This document shows positions 43,085 to 57,009 of a stretch of 64,000 nt of DNA, one piece after another (the stretch's first letter is position 1; every line of letters starts with the position of its first letter). The stretch is taken from assembly GCF_003850345.1 (NCBI RefSeq), contig NZ_CP027707.1, forward strand, positions 7,001,156 through 7,065,155, in the 5' to 3' direction. The translations under genes were made by a program, and so were the position numbers. Source of the DNA: Pseudomonas chlororaphis subsp. piscium (lineage in GTDB: Bacteria > Pseudomonadota > Gammaproteobacteria > Pseudomonadales > Pseudomonadaceae). Below the pieces are notes generated by a model that was not told the DNA's origin, did not search any database, and saw nothing but the letters and a program-made list of their open reading frames with translations.

Positions 43085-44917
43085 TCACTCCACGGTGACC
43101 GACTTGGCCAGGTTGCGCGGCTGGTCGACGTCAGTGCCCTTGAGCACCGCCACGTAATACGACAGCAGTTGCAGCGGAATGGTGTAGAGGATCGGCGACA
43201 GGATGTCGTGGATATGCGGCATGTGGATAACATGCGTGCCCTCGCCATTGGTCATGCCGGCTTTCTCATCGGCGAAGACGATCAGCTCGCCGCCACGGGC
43301 GCGGACTTCCTGCAGGTTGGACTTGAGCTTTTCCAGCAGCTCGTTGTTCGGCGCCACGGTGACCACCGGCATGTCGTTATCCACAAGGGCCAACGGACCG
43401 TGCTTGAGCTCGCCGGCCGGGTAGGCTTCGGCGTGGATGTAGGAGATTTCCTTGAGCTTGAGTGCCCCTTCCATCGCTACCGGGAACTGCGCGCCGCGAC
43501 CGAGGAACAGGGTGTGGTGCTTCTCGGCGAACAGCTCGGCGATTTTTTCCACTGTGCTGTCCATCGCCAGGGCTTCGCCCAGGCGGGTCGGCAAGCGCCG
43601 CAGTTCTTCCACCAGGGTGGCTTCGACGCCTTCGCCCAGGGTGCCACGGACCTGGCCCAGGGACAGGGTCAGCAACAGCAGGCCCACCAGCTGGGTGGTG
43701 AAGGCTTTGGTGGAGGCCACGCCGATTTCACGACCGGCCTGGGTCAGCAGGGTCAGGTCGGACTCACGCACCAGCGAGCTGATGCCGACGTTGCAGATTG
43801 CCAGGCTGGCGAGGAAGCCCAGTTCCTTGGCGTTGCGTAGGGCGGCCAGGGTGTCGGCGGTTTCGCCGGACTGGGAGATGGTCACGAACAGGGTGTCCGG
43901 CTGTACCACCACCTTGCGGTAGCGGAACTCGCTGGCCACTTCGACCTGGCACGGAATCCCGGCCAGTTCTTCCAGCCAGTAACGGGCGACCATGCCGGCG
44001 TGGTAGCTGGTACCGCAGGCGACGATCTGCACATTGCGCACTTTGGCGAACAGCTCGGCGGCCTGTGGACCGAAGGCCTGGACCAGCACCTGGTTCGGGC
44101 TCAGGCGGCCTTCGAGGGTGCGTTGCACCACGGCTGGCTGCTCGTGGATTTCCTTGAGCATGAAGTGGCGGAACTCGCCTTTCTCGGCGGCTTCGGCACC
44201 GTCGCGGTATTGCACGGCTTCGCGCTCGACCACTTTGCCGTCGACATCCCAGATCTGCACGCTGTCGCGGCGAATCTCGGCGATATCGCCCTCTTCCAGG
44301 TACATGAAGCGGTCGGTTACCTGACGCAGGGCCAGTTGGTCGGAAGCCAGGAAGTTCTCACCCAGGCCCAGGCCGATCACCAGCGGGCTGCCACTGCGGG
44401 CGGCGACCAGGCGATCCGGCTGGCTGGCGCTGATCACGGCCAGGCCATAGGCGCCGTGCAGCTCTTTGACGGTGGCTTTCAGGGCCACGGTCAGGTCGCC
44501 CAGGTCCTTGAGCTTGTGGTCCAGCAGGTGGGCGATGACTTCGGTGTCGGTGTCCGAGGTGAAGACGTAGCCCATGCCTTTGAGCTGCTCGCGCAGGGCT
44601 TCATGGTTCTCGATGATGCCGTTGTGTACGACTGCCAGGTCACCGGAGAAATGCGGGTGGGCGTTGCGTTCGCACGGCGCGCCGTGAGTGGCCCAGCGGG
44701 TATGGGCGATGCCCAGGCGACCGACCAGCGGCTCGCCGGCCAGGGCCTGTTCCAGCTCGCTGACCTTGCCCGGACGACGCATGCGCTCGAGCTTGCCATC
44801 GTTGGTCAGGACCGCCACCCCGGCGCTGTCATAGCCGCGGTATTCGAGACGCTTGAGGCCTTCGAGCAGGATGGCCGTGATATTCCGTTCAGCAACGGCG
44901 CCAACAATTCCACACAT
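43085..44917 (-). CDS. glmS: Glutamine-fructose-6-phosphate aminotransferase (isomerising)
   Basis: A 610-residue enzyme that makes glucosamine-6-phosphate from fructose-6-phosphate and glutamine for cell-wall and LPS precursors. The N-terminal amidotransferase domain begins [12 protein letters not shown] (catalytic Cys after Met removal) with TRWATHG and NGIIEN. Two SIS domains follow, including [18 protein letters not shown] and STKAFTTQL. The C terminus KSVTVE is the family's usual end. It is just downstream of its regulator gene glmR (10-bp gap). Two perfect DnaA boxes lie inside the 3' part (43222-43230, 43377-43385). Confidence 0.97.
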   Translation of the reverse strand: MCGIVGAVAERNITAILLEGLKRLEYRGYDSAGVAVLTNDGKLERMRRPGKVSELEQALAGEPLVGRLGIAHTRWATHGAPCERNAHPHFSGDLAVVHNGIIENHEALREQLKGMGYVFTSDTDTEVIAHLLDHKLKDLGDLTVALKATVKELHGAYGLAVISASQPDRLVAARSGSPLVIGLGLGENFLASDQLALRQVTDRFMYLEEGDIAEIRRDSVQIWDVDGKVVEREAVQYRDGAEAAEKGEFRHFMLKEIHEQPAVVQRTLEGRLSPNQVLVQAFGPQAAELFAKVRNVQIVACGTSYHAGMVARYWLEELAGIPCQVEVASEFRYRKVVVQPDTLFVTISQSGETADTLAALRNAKELGFLASLAICNVGISSLVRESDLTLLTQAGREIGVASTKAFTTQLVGLLLLTLSLGQVRGTLGEGVEATLVEELRRLPTRLGEALAMDSTVEKIAELFAEKHHTLFLGRGAQFPVAMEGALKLKEISYIHAEAYPAGELKHGPLALVDNDMPVVTVAPNNELLEKLKSNLQEVRARGGELIVFADEKAGMTNGEGTHVIHMPHIHDILSPILYTIPLQLLSYYVAVLKGTDVDQPRNLAKSVTVE

Positions 44918-44927
44918 GGTTTCTCTC

Positions 44928-45695
44928 CTAGATGACTGCCGCGCAAATCAGCGTGATACCGCGGGCCTGAATCTGGTCGCGGGCCTCTGCAGGCAGGCGA
45001 TCATCGGTAATAAGGGTATGGACGCTGCTCCAGGGCAGCTCCAGGTTGGGAATCTTGCGGCCGATCTTGTCGGCCTCGACCATCACCACCACTTCCCGCG
45101 CCACCTCGGCCATCACCCGGCTCAAGCCGAGCAACTCGTTGAAGGTGGTGGTCCCGCGCACCAGATCGATGCCGTCGGCACCGATAAACAGCTGGTCGAA
45201 GTCGTAGGAACGCAATACCTGCTCGGCGACCTGCCCCTGGAATGACTCGGAATGCGGGTCCCAGGTGCCGCCGGTCATCAACAGCACCGGCTCGTGCTCC
45301 AGTTCGCTCAGGGCATTGGCCACATGCAGCGAGTTGGTCATGACCACCAGGCCCGGCTGCTGGCCGAGTTCGGGGATCATCGCCGCGGTGGTACTGCCGC
45401 TGTCGATGATGATGCGTGCGTGTTCGCGAATCCGCGCTACCGCCGCACGGGCGATGGCTTGTTTATAGGGCGAGACTGGCTGGCCGATATCGCCAACCAG
45501 TTCCTGCGGCATGGTGATTGCGCCGCCATAGCGCCGCAGCAACAGGCCGTTGCTCTCCAAGGCCGCCAGGTCCTTACGGATCGTAACTTCCGAAGTTTCG
45601 AAGCGTTTAGCCAGCTCGTCCACACTCACTTCACCCTGTTCATTGAGCAAGGCGAGAATATTGTGGCGTCGTTGAGGTGTGTTGCGTTTCGACAT
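44928..45695 (-). CDS. glmR: DeoR-family regulator of glmS
   Basis: A 255-residue DeoR/GlpR-type repressor. The N-terminal winged helix is in [17 protein letters not shown] and [16 protein letters not shown]; the C-terminal sugar-phosphate-sensing domain has [11 protein letters not shown] and FIGADGID. It matches GlmR of P. aeruginosa (PA5550), between glmU and glmS. The start could be ATG 45695 ([10 protein letters not shown]) or an in-frame GTG at 45701. It probably senses amino-sugar phosphates and adjusts glmS. Confidence 0.92.
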   Translation of the reverse strand: MSKRNTPQRRHNILALLNEQGEVSVDELAKRFETSEVTIRKDLAALESNGLLLRRYGGAITMPQELVGDIGQPVSPYKQAIARAAVARIREHARIIIDSGSTTAAMIPELGQQPGLVVMTNSLHVANALSELEHEPVLLMTGGTWDPHSESFQGQVAEQVLRSYDFDQLFIGADGIDLVRGTTTFNELLGLSRVMAEVAREVVVMVEADKIGRKIPNLELPWSSVHTLITDDRLPAEARDQIQARGITLICAAVI

Positions 45696-45783
45696 GAGCA
45701 CTTAAGTTTCGATTCGAAAGATAACGGAAGCAATCAAAACCTATTGCCGGAAATTCGTCAAGCGAGGGAAATGAAAAAAATGC

Positions 45784-45922
45784 TGTGGATAACAGACTGA
45801 AGGAATTATCCACAGGGATGGCGCTTCGCGGCTACAGAAGGATGGGTATCCATCCTGTAGCCGCGAGTTTGCTCACGATAGGTAGAGTGAACAGCACCGA
45901 CCTTGCATCGGACTGTGGATAA
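45784..45922. promoter_or_regulatory. Three perfect DnaA boxes between glmU and glmR
   Basis: TGTGGATAA at 45784-45792, TTATCCACA at 45806-45814 and TGTGGATAA at 45914-45922, within 139 bp of non-coding DNA upstream of glmR and just past the end of glmU. All match the 9-mer exactly. Likely DnaA binding; effect on origin titration or glmR transcription is inferred. Confidence 0.65.
45827..45865. repeat. REP-like hairpin between glmU and glmR
   Basis: Nearly perfect palindrome: CGCGGCTACA...GGATGG, loop GTAT, CCATCC...TGTAGCCGCG, with three unpaired bases (GAA) in one arm. The GGCTACAG/CTGTAGCC ends match the REP family seen elsewhere in the window. It may end glmU transcription. Confidence 0.65.
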
Positions 45923-45923
45923 C

Positions 45924-47291
45924 TCAGCTCTTCTTGATTTTCACCGGGCGTTTCCAGCCATCGATGTTCTTCTGCCGGGCACGGGCCACGGCCAGCTGGG
46001 CTTTTTCCACAGTCTGGTTGATGGTGGAACCGGCCGCCGTGGTCGCGCCATCCTGGATATCCACAGGCGCCACCAACGAGTTGTTGGAACCAATGAATAC
46101 GTCTTCGCCCAGCACTGTCCGATGCTTGTTGGCGCCATCGTAATTGCAGGTGATGGTGCCGGCGCCGATGTTGCTGCGCGCACCGATCTCGGCATCGCCC
46201 AGGTAGGCCAGGTGACCGGCCTTGGCGCCTTCGCCCATGCGTGCATTCTTCAACTCGACGAAGTTACCCACATGGGCACGGGCTTCGAGAACGGTGCCCT
46301 GGCGCAGACGGGCGAACGGACCGGCATCGCTGCCTTCGCCCAGTACCGCACCTTCGATGTGGCTGTTGGCCTTGATCACCACACCCTTGCGCAGGGTGCT
46401 GTCCTTGATCACGCAGTTCGGGCCGATCACCACATCGTCCTCGATGACCACGCGGCCTTCGAGAATCACGTTGATGTCGATCAGCACGTCACGACCGACG
46501 CTGACTTCGCCGCGCACGTCGAAACGCGCGGGATCGCGCAGGGTCACGCCCTGGGCCATCAGGCGGCGGGCCGCCCGTAGCTGGTAATGACGCTCCAGCT
46601 CGGCCAACTGCTTGCGATCGTTGGCGCCCTGCACTTCCATGGCGTCGTGGGGTTGCTCGGTGGCCACCATCAGGCCGTCGCTGACCGCCATGGCGATCAC
46701 GTCGGTCAGGTAATACTCGCCCTGGGCGTTGTTGTTCGACAGCCGGCTCATCCAGTCGCCCAGGCGGTTGGCCGGTACCGCGAGAATGCCGGTGTTGCCT
46801 TCGGTGATCGCGCGCTGGGCTTCGTTGGTGTCCTTCTGCTCGACAATGGCGGCCACCTTGCCGGCAGCGTCACGCACGATGCGGCCGTAACCGGTCGGAT
46901 CGGCCAGTTCGACAGTCAGCAGGCCCAGTTGCTCAGGGCCTGCCTGCTTGAGCAGGCGTTGCAGGGTTTCCACCTCGATCAGCGGCACGTCGCCGTACAG
47001 GATCAGCACGGTGTCGGCGGTGATGAAAGGCACGGCCTGGGCCACAGCATGGCCAGTACCGAGCTGCTTGTCCTGCAGCACGAAATTCAGGTCATCCGCC
47101 GCCAGGCGCTCGCGCACCGCATCGGCGCCATGACCGATGACGACATGGATGCGTTGTGGATCGAGTTGCCGGGCACTGTGGATAACATGCCCAAGCATGG
47201 AATTGCCCGCCACCGGATGCAGCACCTTTGGCAACGACGAACGCATGCGAGTGCCTTGACCGGCAGCGAGAATAACGATTTCAAGAGACAT
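45924..47291 (-). CDS. glmU: Bifunctional GlcNAc-1-P uridyltransferase / GlcN-1-P acetyltransferase
   Basis: A 455-residue enzyme for the last two steps to UDP-GlcNAc. The N-terminal domain has the pyrophosphorylase motif [18 protein letters not shown] (8-25). The C-terminal half is a left-handed beta-helix with hexapeptide repeats (from about residue 250, e.g. [13 protein letters not shown]) and the acetyltransferase region [15 protein letters not shown]. Length is standard. It lies downstream of the atp operon, separated by a terminator, as usual in pseudomonads. Confidence 0.97.
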   Translation of the reverse strand: MSLEIVILAAGQGTRMRSSLPKVLHPVAGNSMLGHVIHSARQLDPQRIHVVIGHGADAVRERLAADDLNFVLQDKQLGTGHAVAQAVPFITADTVLILYGDVPLIEVETLQRLLKQAGPEQLGLLTVELADPTGYGRIVRDAAGKVAAIVEQKDTNEAQRAITEGNTGILAVPANRLGDWMSRLSNNNAQGEYYLTDVIAMAVSDGLMVATEQPHDAMEVQGANDRKQLAELERHYQLRAARRLMAQGVTLRDPARFDVRGEVSVGRDVLIDINVILEGRVVIEDDVVIGPNCVIKDSTLRKGVVIKANSHIEGAVLGEGSDAGPFARLRQGTVLEARAHVGNFVELKNARMGEGAKAGHLAYLGDAEIGARSNIGAGTITCNYDGANKHRTVLGEDVFIGSNNSLVAPVDIQDGATTAAGSTINQTVEKAQLAVARARQKNIDGWKRPVKIKKS

Positions 47292-47350
47292 GACTGGCTA
47301 CCAATCCTGGGTGGTCGGCGACTGCGACCATGAGGTGAATTGCAAAAAAG

Positions 47351-47378
47351 AAAAAGGGTAGCCGAGGCTACCCTTTTT
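47351..47378 (-). terminator. Rho-independent terminator of the atp operon
   Basis: Stem AAAAAGGGTAGCC / GGCTACCCTTTTT with a 2-base centre, followed on the minus strand by more T residues. It sits 26 bp past the atpC stop and before glmU. Confidence 0.9.
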
Positions 47379-47404
47379 AATCAATCACGCGGAAATCCCG
47401 CGGC

Positions 47405-47830
47405 TTAGCCGCCGAACTTCTTGCGGATCTGCTGGACGGTGCGCAGCTGGGCTGCGGCCTCGGCCAGACGTGCAGCAGCGGCACCGTAGTCGAACTCCGA
47501 GCCTTTTTCATGCAAGGCCTTCTCGGCAGCCTTGACGGCTTCCTGAGCGGAGGCTTCGTCCAGGTCGGCAGCACGCTGCACGGTGTCGGCAAGAACCTTG
47601 ACCATGTTCGGCTGAACCTCGAGGAAACCACCGGAGATGTAGAACACCTCGGCTTCCCCGCCCTGTTTGATCAAGCGGATCGGACCTGGTTTCAGGTTAG
47701 TGATCAGCGGAGCGTGACCCAGGGCGATACCAAGATCCCCCAGCTCACCGTGTGCGATCACCATCTCGACCAGACCGGAGAAGATTTCTCCTTCCGCGCT
47801 GACGATATCGCAATGGACTGTCATAGCCAT
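47405..47830 (-). CDS. atpC: ATP synthase F1 epsilon subunit
   Basis: A 141-residue protein with the N-terminal beta-sandwich ([31 protein letters not shown]) and a C-terminal helical hairpin rich in Ala and Glu. It is part of the rotor and inhibits ATP hydrolysis. Last gene of the atpIBEFHAGDC operon, 45 bp after atpD. Confidence 0.97.
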   Translation of the reverse strand: MAMTVHCDIVSAEGEIFSGLVEMVIAHGELGDLGIALGHAPLITNLKPGPIRLIKQGGEAEVFYISGGFLEVQPNMVKVLADTVQRAADLDEASAQEAVKAAEKALHEKGSEFDYGAAAARLAEAAAQLRTVQQIRKKFGG

Positions 47831-47875
47831 CTGCTTGCCTCAACCTAAATTAGCGCCCGTTGCCGGGCGCCGGGA

Positions 47876-49279
<1,404 letters not shown>

Positions 49280-50140
49280 TTAAACCGCGGCAGCGCCGCC
49301 GACGATTTCCGAGATCTCTTGGGTGATCGCAGCCTGACGCGCCTTGTTGTAGATCAGCTGCAAATCGCTGATCAAATCACCGGCGTTGTCGGTAGCGTTC
49401 TTCATCGCGATCATCCGCGCAGCTTGTTCAGCCGCGTTGTTCTCGACCACCGCCTGGTAGACCTGCGACTCCACGTAGCGAACCATCAAGCCGTCAAGCA
49501 GCTCTTTGGCGTCCGGTTCGTAGAGATAGTCCCAGTGGTGCTTGAGTTCTTGATCCGGGGTTGCCACCAGCGGAATCAACTGCTCCACCGTAGGCTGTTG
49601 CGTCATGGTGTTGATGAACTTGTTGGACACTACGGACAGGCGGTCAATCCGGCCGTCCAGGTAGGCATCCAGCATCACCTTGACGCTGCCGATCAGATCA
49701 TTGATCGACGGCTCTTCACCCAGGTGGCTGATTGCAGCGACGACGTTACCGCCGAAGTTACGGAAGAAAGCCGCACCTTTGCTGCCAACCACGCACAGAT
49801 CGATCTCGACGCCATTTTCGCGGTTTACCGCCATGTCCTTGACCAAAGCCTTGAACAGGTTGGTATTCAAACCACCGCACAGACCACGGTCACTGCTCAC
49901 CACGATATAACCGGCGCGCTTGATTGCACGGTCGATCATGAACGGGTGGCGATATTCCGGGTTGGCGTTGGCCAGATGACCAATAACCTGGCGGATGCGC
50001 TCCGCGTAAGGACGGCTAGCAGCCATGCGCATTTGTGCCTTGCGCATTTTGCTGACCGCCACTTTTTCCATGGCGCTGGTAATCTTTTGCGTGCTTTTGA
50101 TGCTCGCAATCTTACTGCGAATCTCTTTTGCGCCTGCCAT
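49280..50140 (-). CDS. atpG: ATP synthase F1 gamma subunit
   Basis: A 286-residue central-stalk protein. The N-terminal helix [20 protein letters not shown] and the C-terminal helix with [20 protein letters not shown] (each within the coiled shaft) are the conserved ends. [11 protein letters not shown] is the family signature. It couples rotation of the c-ring to the F1 head. It lies between atpA and atpD as usual. Confidence 0.97.
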   Translation of the reverse strand: MAGAKEIRSKIASIKSTQKITSAMEKVAVSKMRKAQMRMAASRPYAERIRQVIGHLANANPEYRHPFMIDRAIKRAGYIVVSSDRGLCGGLNTNLFKALVKDMAVNRENGVEIDLCVVGSKGAAFFRNFGGNVVAAISHLGEEPSINDLIGSVKVMLDAYLDGRIDRLSVVSNKFINTMTQQPTVEQLIPLVATPDQELKHHWDYLYEPDAKELLDGLMVRYVESQVYQAVVENNAAEQAARMIAMKNATDNAGDLISDLQLIYNKARQAAITQEISEIVGGAAAV

Positions 50141-50190
50141 GTAACACCTATCAGGTTAGCAAGCGGGAGCCTCGCGGCCCCCGCTGCGGC

Positions 50191-51735
50191 TTACCAGGTT
50201 TGGGTGGCCTTGAACTTCTCGATACCGGCTTTCAGGCCAGCGTCGATTTCGTCATTGAAGTCACCCTTCACGTTGATCTTCGCCATCAAATCGGCGTGAT
50301 CGCGGTTGAAGTAAGCAATCAGCGCTTGTTCGAAGCTACCGATCTTGGCGATTTCGACGTCAGTCAGGAACCCACGTTCAGCGGCATACAGCGACAGCGA
50401 CATGTCAGCGATGGACATAGGCGCGTATTGCTTCTGCTTCATCAGCTCGGTAACGCGCTGACCGTGTTCAAGTTGCTTACGGGTCGCTTCGTCCAGGTCA
50501 GAAGCGAACTGGGCGAATGCCGCCAGTTCACGGTACTGAGCCAGAGCGGTACGGATACCACCGGACAGCTTCTTGATGATCTTGGTCTGAGCGGCACCAC
50601 CTACACGGGATACCGAAACACCGGCGTTCACTGCCGGACGGATGCCGGAGTTGAACATGGCCGATTCCAGGAAGATCTGACCGTCGGTGATGGAAATCAC
50701 GTTGGTCGGAACGAACGCAGAAACGTCGCCAGCCTGGGTTTCGATGATCGGCAGTGCGGTCAGGGAACCGGTCTTGCCAGTTACCGCGCCATTGGTGAAC
50801 TTCTCTACGTACTCTTCCGAAACGCGGGATGCGCGCTCCAGCAGACGGGAGTGGAGATAGAACACGTCGCCTGGGTAAGCTTCACGGCCTGGTGGACGGC
50901 GCAGCAGCAGGGAAATCTGGCGGTAAGCCACTGCTTGCTTGGACAGATCGTCATAAACGATCAGCGCGTCTTCACCGCGGTCGCGGAAGTATTCGCCCAT
51001 GGTGCAACCGGAGTACGGTGCCAGGAATTGCAGGGCAGCGGATTCGGAAGCACTGGCAGCCACGATGATGGTGTTAGCCAGAGCGCCGTTTTCTTCGAGC
51101 TTGCGAACAACGTTGGCGATGGTCGATTGCTTCTGACCAACTGCTACGTATACGCAGAAGATGCCGCTGTCTTTCTGGTTGATGATCGCGTCGATCGCCA
51201 GAGCGGTCTTACCGATCTGACGGTCACCGATGATCAGCTCACGCTGGCCACGGCCGACTGGGATCATGGCATCGACAGCCTTGTAGCCAGTCTGTACAGG
51301 CTGGTCTACCGACTTACGCCAGATCACGCCTGGAGCAACTTTCTCGACCGCGTCGGTCTCGGTGTTGTTCAGCGGACCTTTGCCGTCAACTGGGTTACCC
51401 AGTGCGTCGACTACGCGACCCAGCAGTTCCTTACCAACCGGAACTTCGAGGATGCGGCCGGTGCACTTGGCGCTCATGCCTTCAGCCAGAGTCGTGTATG
51501 CGCCCAGTACAACGGCACCTACGGAGTCTTGCTCGAGGTTGAGTGCCATACCGTAGACACCGCCCGGAAACTCGATCATCTCGCCGTACATGACGTCGGC
51601 CAGACCGTGAATCCGCACGATACCGTCAGAAACGCTGACGACTGTGCCTTCGTTACGGGCTTGAGAGGTCACATCGAGCTTTTCGATGCGGCCCTTGATA
51701 ATTTCACTTATTTCGGAAGGATTGAGTTGCTGCAT
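50191..51735 (-). CDS. atpA: ATP synthase F1 alpha subunit
   Basis: A 514-residue regulatory nucleotide-binding subunit. Walker A is GDRQIGKTA (about residue 170), with [13 protein letters not shown] [15 protein letters not shown] and the alpha-specific arginine-finger region [11 protein letters not shown]-terminal [16 protein letters not shown] is typical. 50-bp gap to atpG. Confidence 0.98.
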   Translation of the reverse strand: MQQLNPSEISEIIKGRIEKLDVTSQARNEGTVVSVSDGIVRIHGLADVMYGEMIEFPGGVYGMALNLEQDSVGAVVLGAYTTLAEGMSAKCTGRILEVPVGKELLGRVVDALGNPVDGKGPLNNTETDAVEKVAPGVIWRKSVDQPVQTGYKAVDAMIPVGRGQRELIIGDRQIGKTALAIDAIINQKDSGIFCVYVAVGQKQSTIANVVRKLEENGALANTIIVAASASESAALQFLAPYSGCTMGEYFRDRGEDALIVYDDLSKQAVAYRQISLLLRRPPGREAYPGDVFYLHSRLLERASRVSEEYVEKFTNGAVTGKTGSLTALPIIETQAGDVSAFVPTNVISITDGQIFLESAMFNSGIRPAVNAGVSVSRVGGAAQTKIIKKLSGGIRTALAQYRELAAFAQFASDLDEATRKQLEHGQRVTELMKQKQYAPMSIADMSLSLYAAERGFLTDVEIAKIGSFEQALIAYFNRDHADLMAKINVKGDFNDEIDAGLKAGIEKFKATQTW

Positions 51736-51756
51736 TGCTCTGCTGCCCCTTCAAAC

Positions 51757-52293
51757 TCAAGATTTCAATGCTTCGGCAAGTTTCGCGATTTTGCCGCGAA
51801 TCGAGCCATCGATAACCAGGTCGCCGGCGCGGATGACGACACCACCAATCAGGGCAGCGTCCTCCGCAACTTGCAGGCGCACTTCCCGGTCGAGTCGTGC
51901 ACTGAGAACCTTGGCGAGTTTGTCTTGCTGTTCTTGGTTCAACGCAAAAGCACTGGTGACTTCCACATCTACCGACTTCTCTTGCTCGGCCTTGTACAGG
52001 TCGAACAGGGCGGCGATCTCCGGCAGAAGCAGGAGACGGTCGTTTTCGGCAACGACGTGGATGAAATTCTGTGCCTTGGCATCGAACTTGTCGCCGCACA
52101 CGTCGATAAACGTGGCGGCCTTGTCTGCGCTCGTCAGTCGCGGGGCCTTGAGCACGCGCCGCATGGTGTCGTCTTGCGACACCGCTGCAGCCAGGCCGAG
52201 CATGGCTGACCAAGAGGCCAGCTGCTGGTGGGCCTGAGCGTGCTCGAAGGCCGCCTTAGCGTAAGGTCGGGCCAACGTGGTCAGTTCTGCCAT
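51757..52293 (-). CDS. atpH: ATP synthase F1 delta subunit
   Basis: A 178-residue peripheral-stalk protein. N-terminal [13 protein letters not shown] and C-terminal [21 protein letters not shown] are the conserved ends of the OSCP/delta family. It links the b-subunit stalk to the top of F1. 12 bp from atpF. Confidence 0.97.
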   Translation of the reverse strand: MAELTTLARPYAKAAFEHAQAHQQLASWSAMLGLAAAVSQDDTMRRVLKAPRLTSADKAATFIDVCGDKFDAKAQNFIHVVAENDRLLLLPEIAALFDLYKAEQEKSVDVEVTSAFALNQEQQDKLAKVLSARLDREVRLQVAEDAALIGGVVIRAGDLVIDGSIRGKIAKLAEALKS

Positions 52294-52305
52294 GATCGCC
52301 CTCGC

Positions 52306-52776
52306 TTAAATTTCAGCAGCCAGTTTGTTAACCAGCTCCGCGTGCGCGTTTTGATCGATTGTGGCACCCAGGATCTTCTCGGCGCCGCCAACGGCCAGCA
52401 CACCCAGTTGGGCACGCAGCGCGTCTTTGACACTGTTCAGTTCCTGCTCGATCTCGGCCTGAGCCTGAACCTTCACACGGTCAGCGTCGACACGGGCTTT
52501 TTCAACAGCCTCTTCGACGATCTGGTTACCGCGTTTCTTGGCTTGCTCAATGATTTCGGCTGCCTGAGCTTTTGCTTCGCGCAGTTGCTGACCCGCTTTC
52601 TCTTGGGCCAGTTCCAGGTCGCGAGCTGCTCGGCTGGCAGCGTCCAGTCCATCCGCGATCTTCTTCTGACGTTCGTGCAAAGCCGCGATGACCGGAGGCC
52701 ACACGAACTTCATGCAAAACAGTACAAAAATGAAGAACGCAACGGACTGGCCAATCAGGGTTGCATTAATGTTCAC
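52306..52776 (-). CDS. atpF: ATP synthase F0 b subunit
   Basis: A 156-residue protein with one N-terminal membrane helix ([18 protein letters not shown]) and a long charged coiled-coil helix ([34 protein letters not shown]). It forms the peripheral stalk as a dimer. Length matches E. coli AtpF (156). Confidence 0.97.
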   Translation of the reverse strand: MNINATLIGQSVAFFIFVLFCMKFVWPPVIAALHERQKKIADGLDAASRAARDLELAQEKAGQQLREAKAQAAEIIEQAKKRGNQIVEEAVEKARVDADRVKVQAQAEIEQELNSVKDALRAQLGVLAVGGAEKILGATIDQNAHAELVNKLAAEI

Positions 52777-52833
52777 GCCAACACCTCGCTCGTTCGTTGT
52801 CCATCACACCAATCAACTCGAAAATTCGAGTGA

Positions 52834-53106
<273 letters not shown>

Positions 53107-53178
53107 TTACGTCGTATGGTTTAGGTTTTTTAGATTAAAGCGGTAAAACAAATCGTTTCATCGTGCCCTATACGGGCC

Positions 53179-53200
53179 CCCTCCCGTTTGACCGGGAGGG
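53179..53200. promoter_or_regulatory. Hairpin in the atpB-atpE intergenic region
   Basis: Perfect 8-bp stem CCCTCCCG/CGGGAGGG with a 6-base loop, no following T-run, within the 133-bp gap between atpB and atpE. It is probably an mRNA processing or stability element that lets atpE be expressed above atpB, or a weak attenuator. Confidence 0.5.
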
Positions 53201-53224
53201 ACATCAGACTGGTCGAGACCGGTC

Positions 53225-54521
<1,297 letters not shown>

Positions 54522-54666
54522 TCTTGCTCCTCATGGGTCGGCTGCCAGAATTCAATAACTTGGCATAATTTGTGCCGACAAAATGCGCGCAGAGTATAGG
54601 GGCGGTTCAGCCCCTATTCAACTGCCGGGTAGTGATTTCCGACTGCACGCTACATGAGGAAATGTT

Positions 54667-55539
54667 TCAGCGGATGTGTGCAAGGACGCCTTGAAGCTCA
54701 TCGAGGGAGTTATACCCGATGACCAACTGACCTTTCCCTTTCTTTCCGTGACGAATCTGCACCGCAGAGCCTAGACGCTCGGCCAGGCGTTGCTCCAGGC
54801 GCGCGATATCCGGGTCGGGTTTGACGGGTTCGGCAGGCTGCTGTTTGCCACTCAACCACTGGCGAACCAGGGCTTCGGTCTGGCGTACGGTGATGCCACG
54901 TGCGACAACGTGTCGCGCCCCTTCAACCTGTTGATTTTCCGGCAAGCCCAGCAAGGCACGGGCATGACCCATTTCCAGGTCGCCGTGGGACAGCATGGTC
55001 TTGATCACTTCAGGCAGAGCGATCAGGCGCAGCAAGTTGGCTACGGTCACGCGGGACTTACCCACAGCCTCGGCAACCTGCTGCTGAGTCAGCTGGAATT
55101 CCTGCTGCAGACGCTGCAGGGCAACCGCTTCCTCGATGGGATTGAGATCTTCGCGCTGGATATTCTCGATCAGCGCCATGGCAATGGCGGTTTCGTCCGG
55201 CACATCGCGGACCATCGCCGGGATGGTTTCCTGGCCCGCCTGCTGGCTGGCGCGCCAGCGACGCTCGCCGGCGATGATTTCAAAACGGCCGGAACCGATC
55301 GGACGCACCACGATCGGCTGCATCACGCCCTGGCTCTTGATCGAGCTCGCCAGTTCTTCCAGCGCCTGTGGGTCCATGTCCCGGCGCGGCTGATACTTGC
55401 CGCGCTGGATCAGGTCCAGTGGCAGGTGTTGCAGCTCGCGCACATCGGCTTGAACCGCTTGTTCTTCCAGTGCGCTGACAGTCGGACCACTCAACAGTGC
55501 ATCCAGTCCACGTCCGAGACCTCGTTTCTTGACGGCCAT
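54667..55539 (-). CDS. parB: Chromosome partitioning protein ParB
   Basis: A 290-residue CTP-dependent clamp that loads at parS and spreads along DNA. The N-terminal ParB/Srx domain has PLDLIQRGKYQPRR and the GERRWRASQ (GERRxRA) motif. The central helix-turn-helix is QQQVAEAVGKSRVTVANLLRL (split at GKS). The C-terminal dimerisation tail ends at LQGVLAHIR. Basic N-terminal tail VKKRGLGRGLDALL is the ParA-activating peptide. Coupled to parA by a 9-bp gap. Confidence 0.96.
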   Translation of the reverse strand: MAVKKRGLGRGLDALLSGPTVSALEEQAVQADVRELQHLPLDLIQRGKYQPRRDMDPQALEELASSIKSQGVMQPIVVRPIGSGRFEIIAGERRWRASQQAGQETIPAMVRDVPDETAIAMALIENIQREDLNPIEEAVALQRLQQEFQLTQQQVAEAVGKSRVTVANLLRLIALPEVIKTMLSHGDLEMGHARALLGLPENQQVEGARHVVARGITVRQTEALVRQWLSGKQQPAEPVKPDPDIARLEQRLAERLGSAVQIRHGKKGKGQLVIGYNSLDELQGVLAHIR

Positions 55540-55548
55540 GGGGATTCC

Positions 55549-56346
55549 TTAAGTTGGCTGGGCAGCGGCTGCGCGTGAATTTTTCCGTTGCCGACGAACC
55601 ATCTCGCCAGCGAGGGCCAGATAGGCGATGGCACCGCGGGACTGTTTGTCGTAGGCCAACGCCGGCATGCCATAACTGGGGGCTTCCGCCAGACGGATGT
55701 TGCGAGGGATCACCGTGTCGTACAGCTGATCGCCGAAGTGTTCCTTGAGCTGCGCGGAAACATCGTTCATCAGGCTCAGGCGCGGGTCGTACATGGTCCG
55801 CAGCAAGCCTTCGACCTTGAGGTTCGGATTGAGCAGTTCGGAGATGCGCTTGATGTTATCCACAAGGTCGCTCAGACCTTCGAGTGCAAAGTACTCGCAC
55901 TGCATGGGGATAATGACCCCATCGGCGGCGACCAAGGCGTTGAGCGTGAGCATCGACAGCGACGGCGGGCAGTCGATCAGAATGTAATCGTAGTTTTCCC
56001 GGATCGGCGCCAGGGCGCTGCGCAGACGGCTTTCCTTCATCTGCATTTCCAGCAGAACAACTTCCGCGGCAGTCAGGTCGCGGTTCGCCGGCAGCAGTTG
56101 ATAACCGCCGTGCTCGGAGTAGTGCATGGCCTGGGCCAGATCGCATTCGCCGATCAGCAGGTCGTAGACCGAATTTTCCAGGCCGTGTTTATCCACACCG
56201 CTACCCATGGTGGCGTTGCCCTGTGGATCAAGATCGATCAACAGCACCCGGCGCTTGGTAGCAACCAGCGATGCTGCGAGGTTGATGCAGGTGGTGGTCT
56301 TGCCCACACCACCTTTCTGGTTCGCTATCGCGAATACCTTAGCCAT
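55549..56346 (-). CDS. parA: Chromosome partitioning ATPase ParA (Soj)
   Basis: A 265-residue Walker-type ATPase that moves ParB-parS complexes. The deviant Walker A is KGGVGKTTT (11-19), the Walker A' is VLLIDLDPQGN, and switch regions are DYILIDCPPSL and VIIPMQCEYF. ATG 56346 (MAKVFAIANQ) is chosen over 56364, which adds six residues not seen in family members. A perfect DnaA box (56189-56197) and another at 55856-55864 lie inside. Confidence 0.95.
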   Translation of the reverse strand: MAKVFAIANQKGGVGKTTTCINLAASLVATKRRVLLIDLDPQGNATMGSGVDKHGLENSVYDLLIGECDLAQAMHYSEHGGYQLLPANRDLTAAEVVLLEMQMKESRLRSALAPIRENYDYILIDCPPSLSMLTLNALVAADGVIIPMQCEYFALEGLSDLVDNIKRISELLNPNLKVEGLLRTMYDPRLSLMNDVSAQLKEHFGDQLYDTVIPRNIRLAEAPSYGMPALAYDKQSRGAIAYLALAGEMVRRQRKNSRAAAAQPT

Positions 56347-56364
56347 TCTTGCTTGTGTTCCCAA

Positions 56365-57009
56365 TCATGCCGTGCGGCGCAGTATCAGCAGATGGCGTTG
56401 GCCTTGGCAACCGGGTACGGCCAGGGCGTGTTCGCTATCGAGGTGGAAGTCTGCCGGCAATGCTACCAGCTCATCGGCGGGATGAACGCCCTTCATTGCC
56501 AGCCAACGTGTATCGCGGTCGCCGAGGTGGCGAGTCCAGTTGGTGAAGTTCTCCATGCTGCTGAACGCCCGGGAAATGATCCCGTTGAATGGCTGCTGCG
56601 GCTGGAAAGCTTCGACCCGACTGTGGATAACATTCAGGTTATCCAGCTTCAGTTCCAGTTTGACCTGGGTCAGGAAGCGGGTTTTCTTGCCATTGCTGTC
56701 CAGGCAGGTCACTTGCGAATCCGGAAACAGGATAGCCAATGGAATACCCGGCATCCCGCCGCCACTGCCAACATCCAGCCAGCGGCCGTTTTCGATGAAC
56801 GACATCACGCTCAGGCTATCGAGCAGATGACGCGAGACCATTTCATCCGGATCGCGCACGGCGGTCAGGTTGTAAGCCTTGTTCCATTTGATCAACAGGG
56901 CCAGATAACCCAGCAGCAATTCGTGCTGGGCTTCTGTCAGGTTGACACCGAGTTGGCGAGCACCTGTGGATAACTCTTCTGCATGTTGCGAGGTGACCTG
57001 CGAACTCAA
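56365..57009 (-). CDS. rsmG: 16S rRNA m7G527 methyltransferase
   Basis: A 214-residue SAM-dependent methyltransferase that modifies G527 of 16S rRNA. Motif [17 protein letters not shown] (about 78-93) and [12 protein letters not shown] are clear, and [10 protein letters not shown] is the RsmG-specific segment. It overlaps mnmG by 4 bp. Two perfect DnaA boxes (56622-56630, 56965-56973) are inside. Confidence 0.96.
   Translation of the reverse strand: MSSQVTSQHAEELSTGARQLGVNLTEAQHELLLGYLALLIKWNKAYNLTAVRDPDEMVSRHLLDSLSVMSFIENGRWLDVGSGGGMPGIPLAILFPDSQVTCLDSNGKKTRFLTQVKLELKLDNLNVIHSRVEAFQPQQPFNGIISRAFSSMENFTNWTRHLGDRDTRWLAMKGVHPADELVALPADFHLDSEHALAVPGCQGQRHLLILRRTA

Noticed and set aside
50128..52209. 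Very long open frame antisense to atpA and atpH
   Set aside because: It lies opposite highly conserved ATP synthase genes and has no recognisable domain or RBS. GC-rich codon bias makes such antisense frames common (others at 57015-58826, 4621-6315 and 10602-12095).
54596..54618. Hairpin GGGGC/GCCCC between parB and atpI as a terminator
   Set aside because: Short stem and no T-run in the direction of parB transcription; not convincing.
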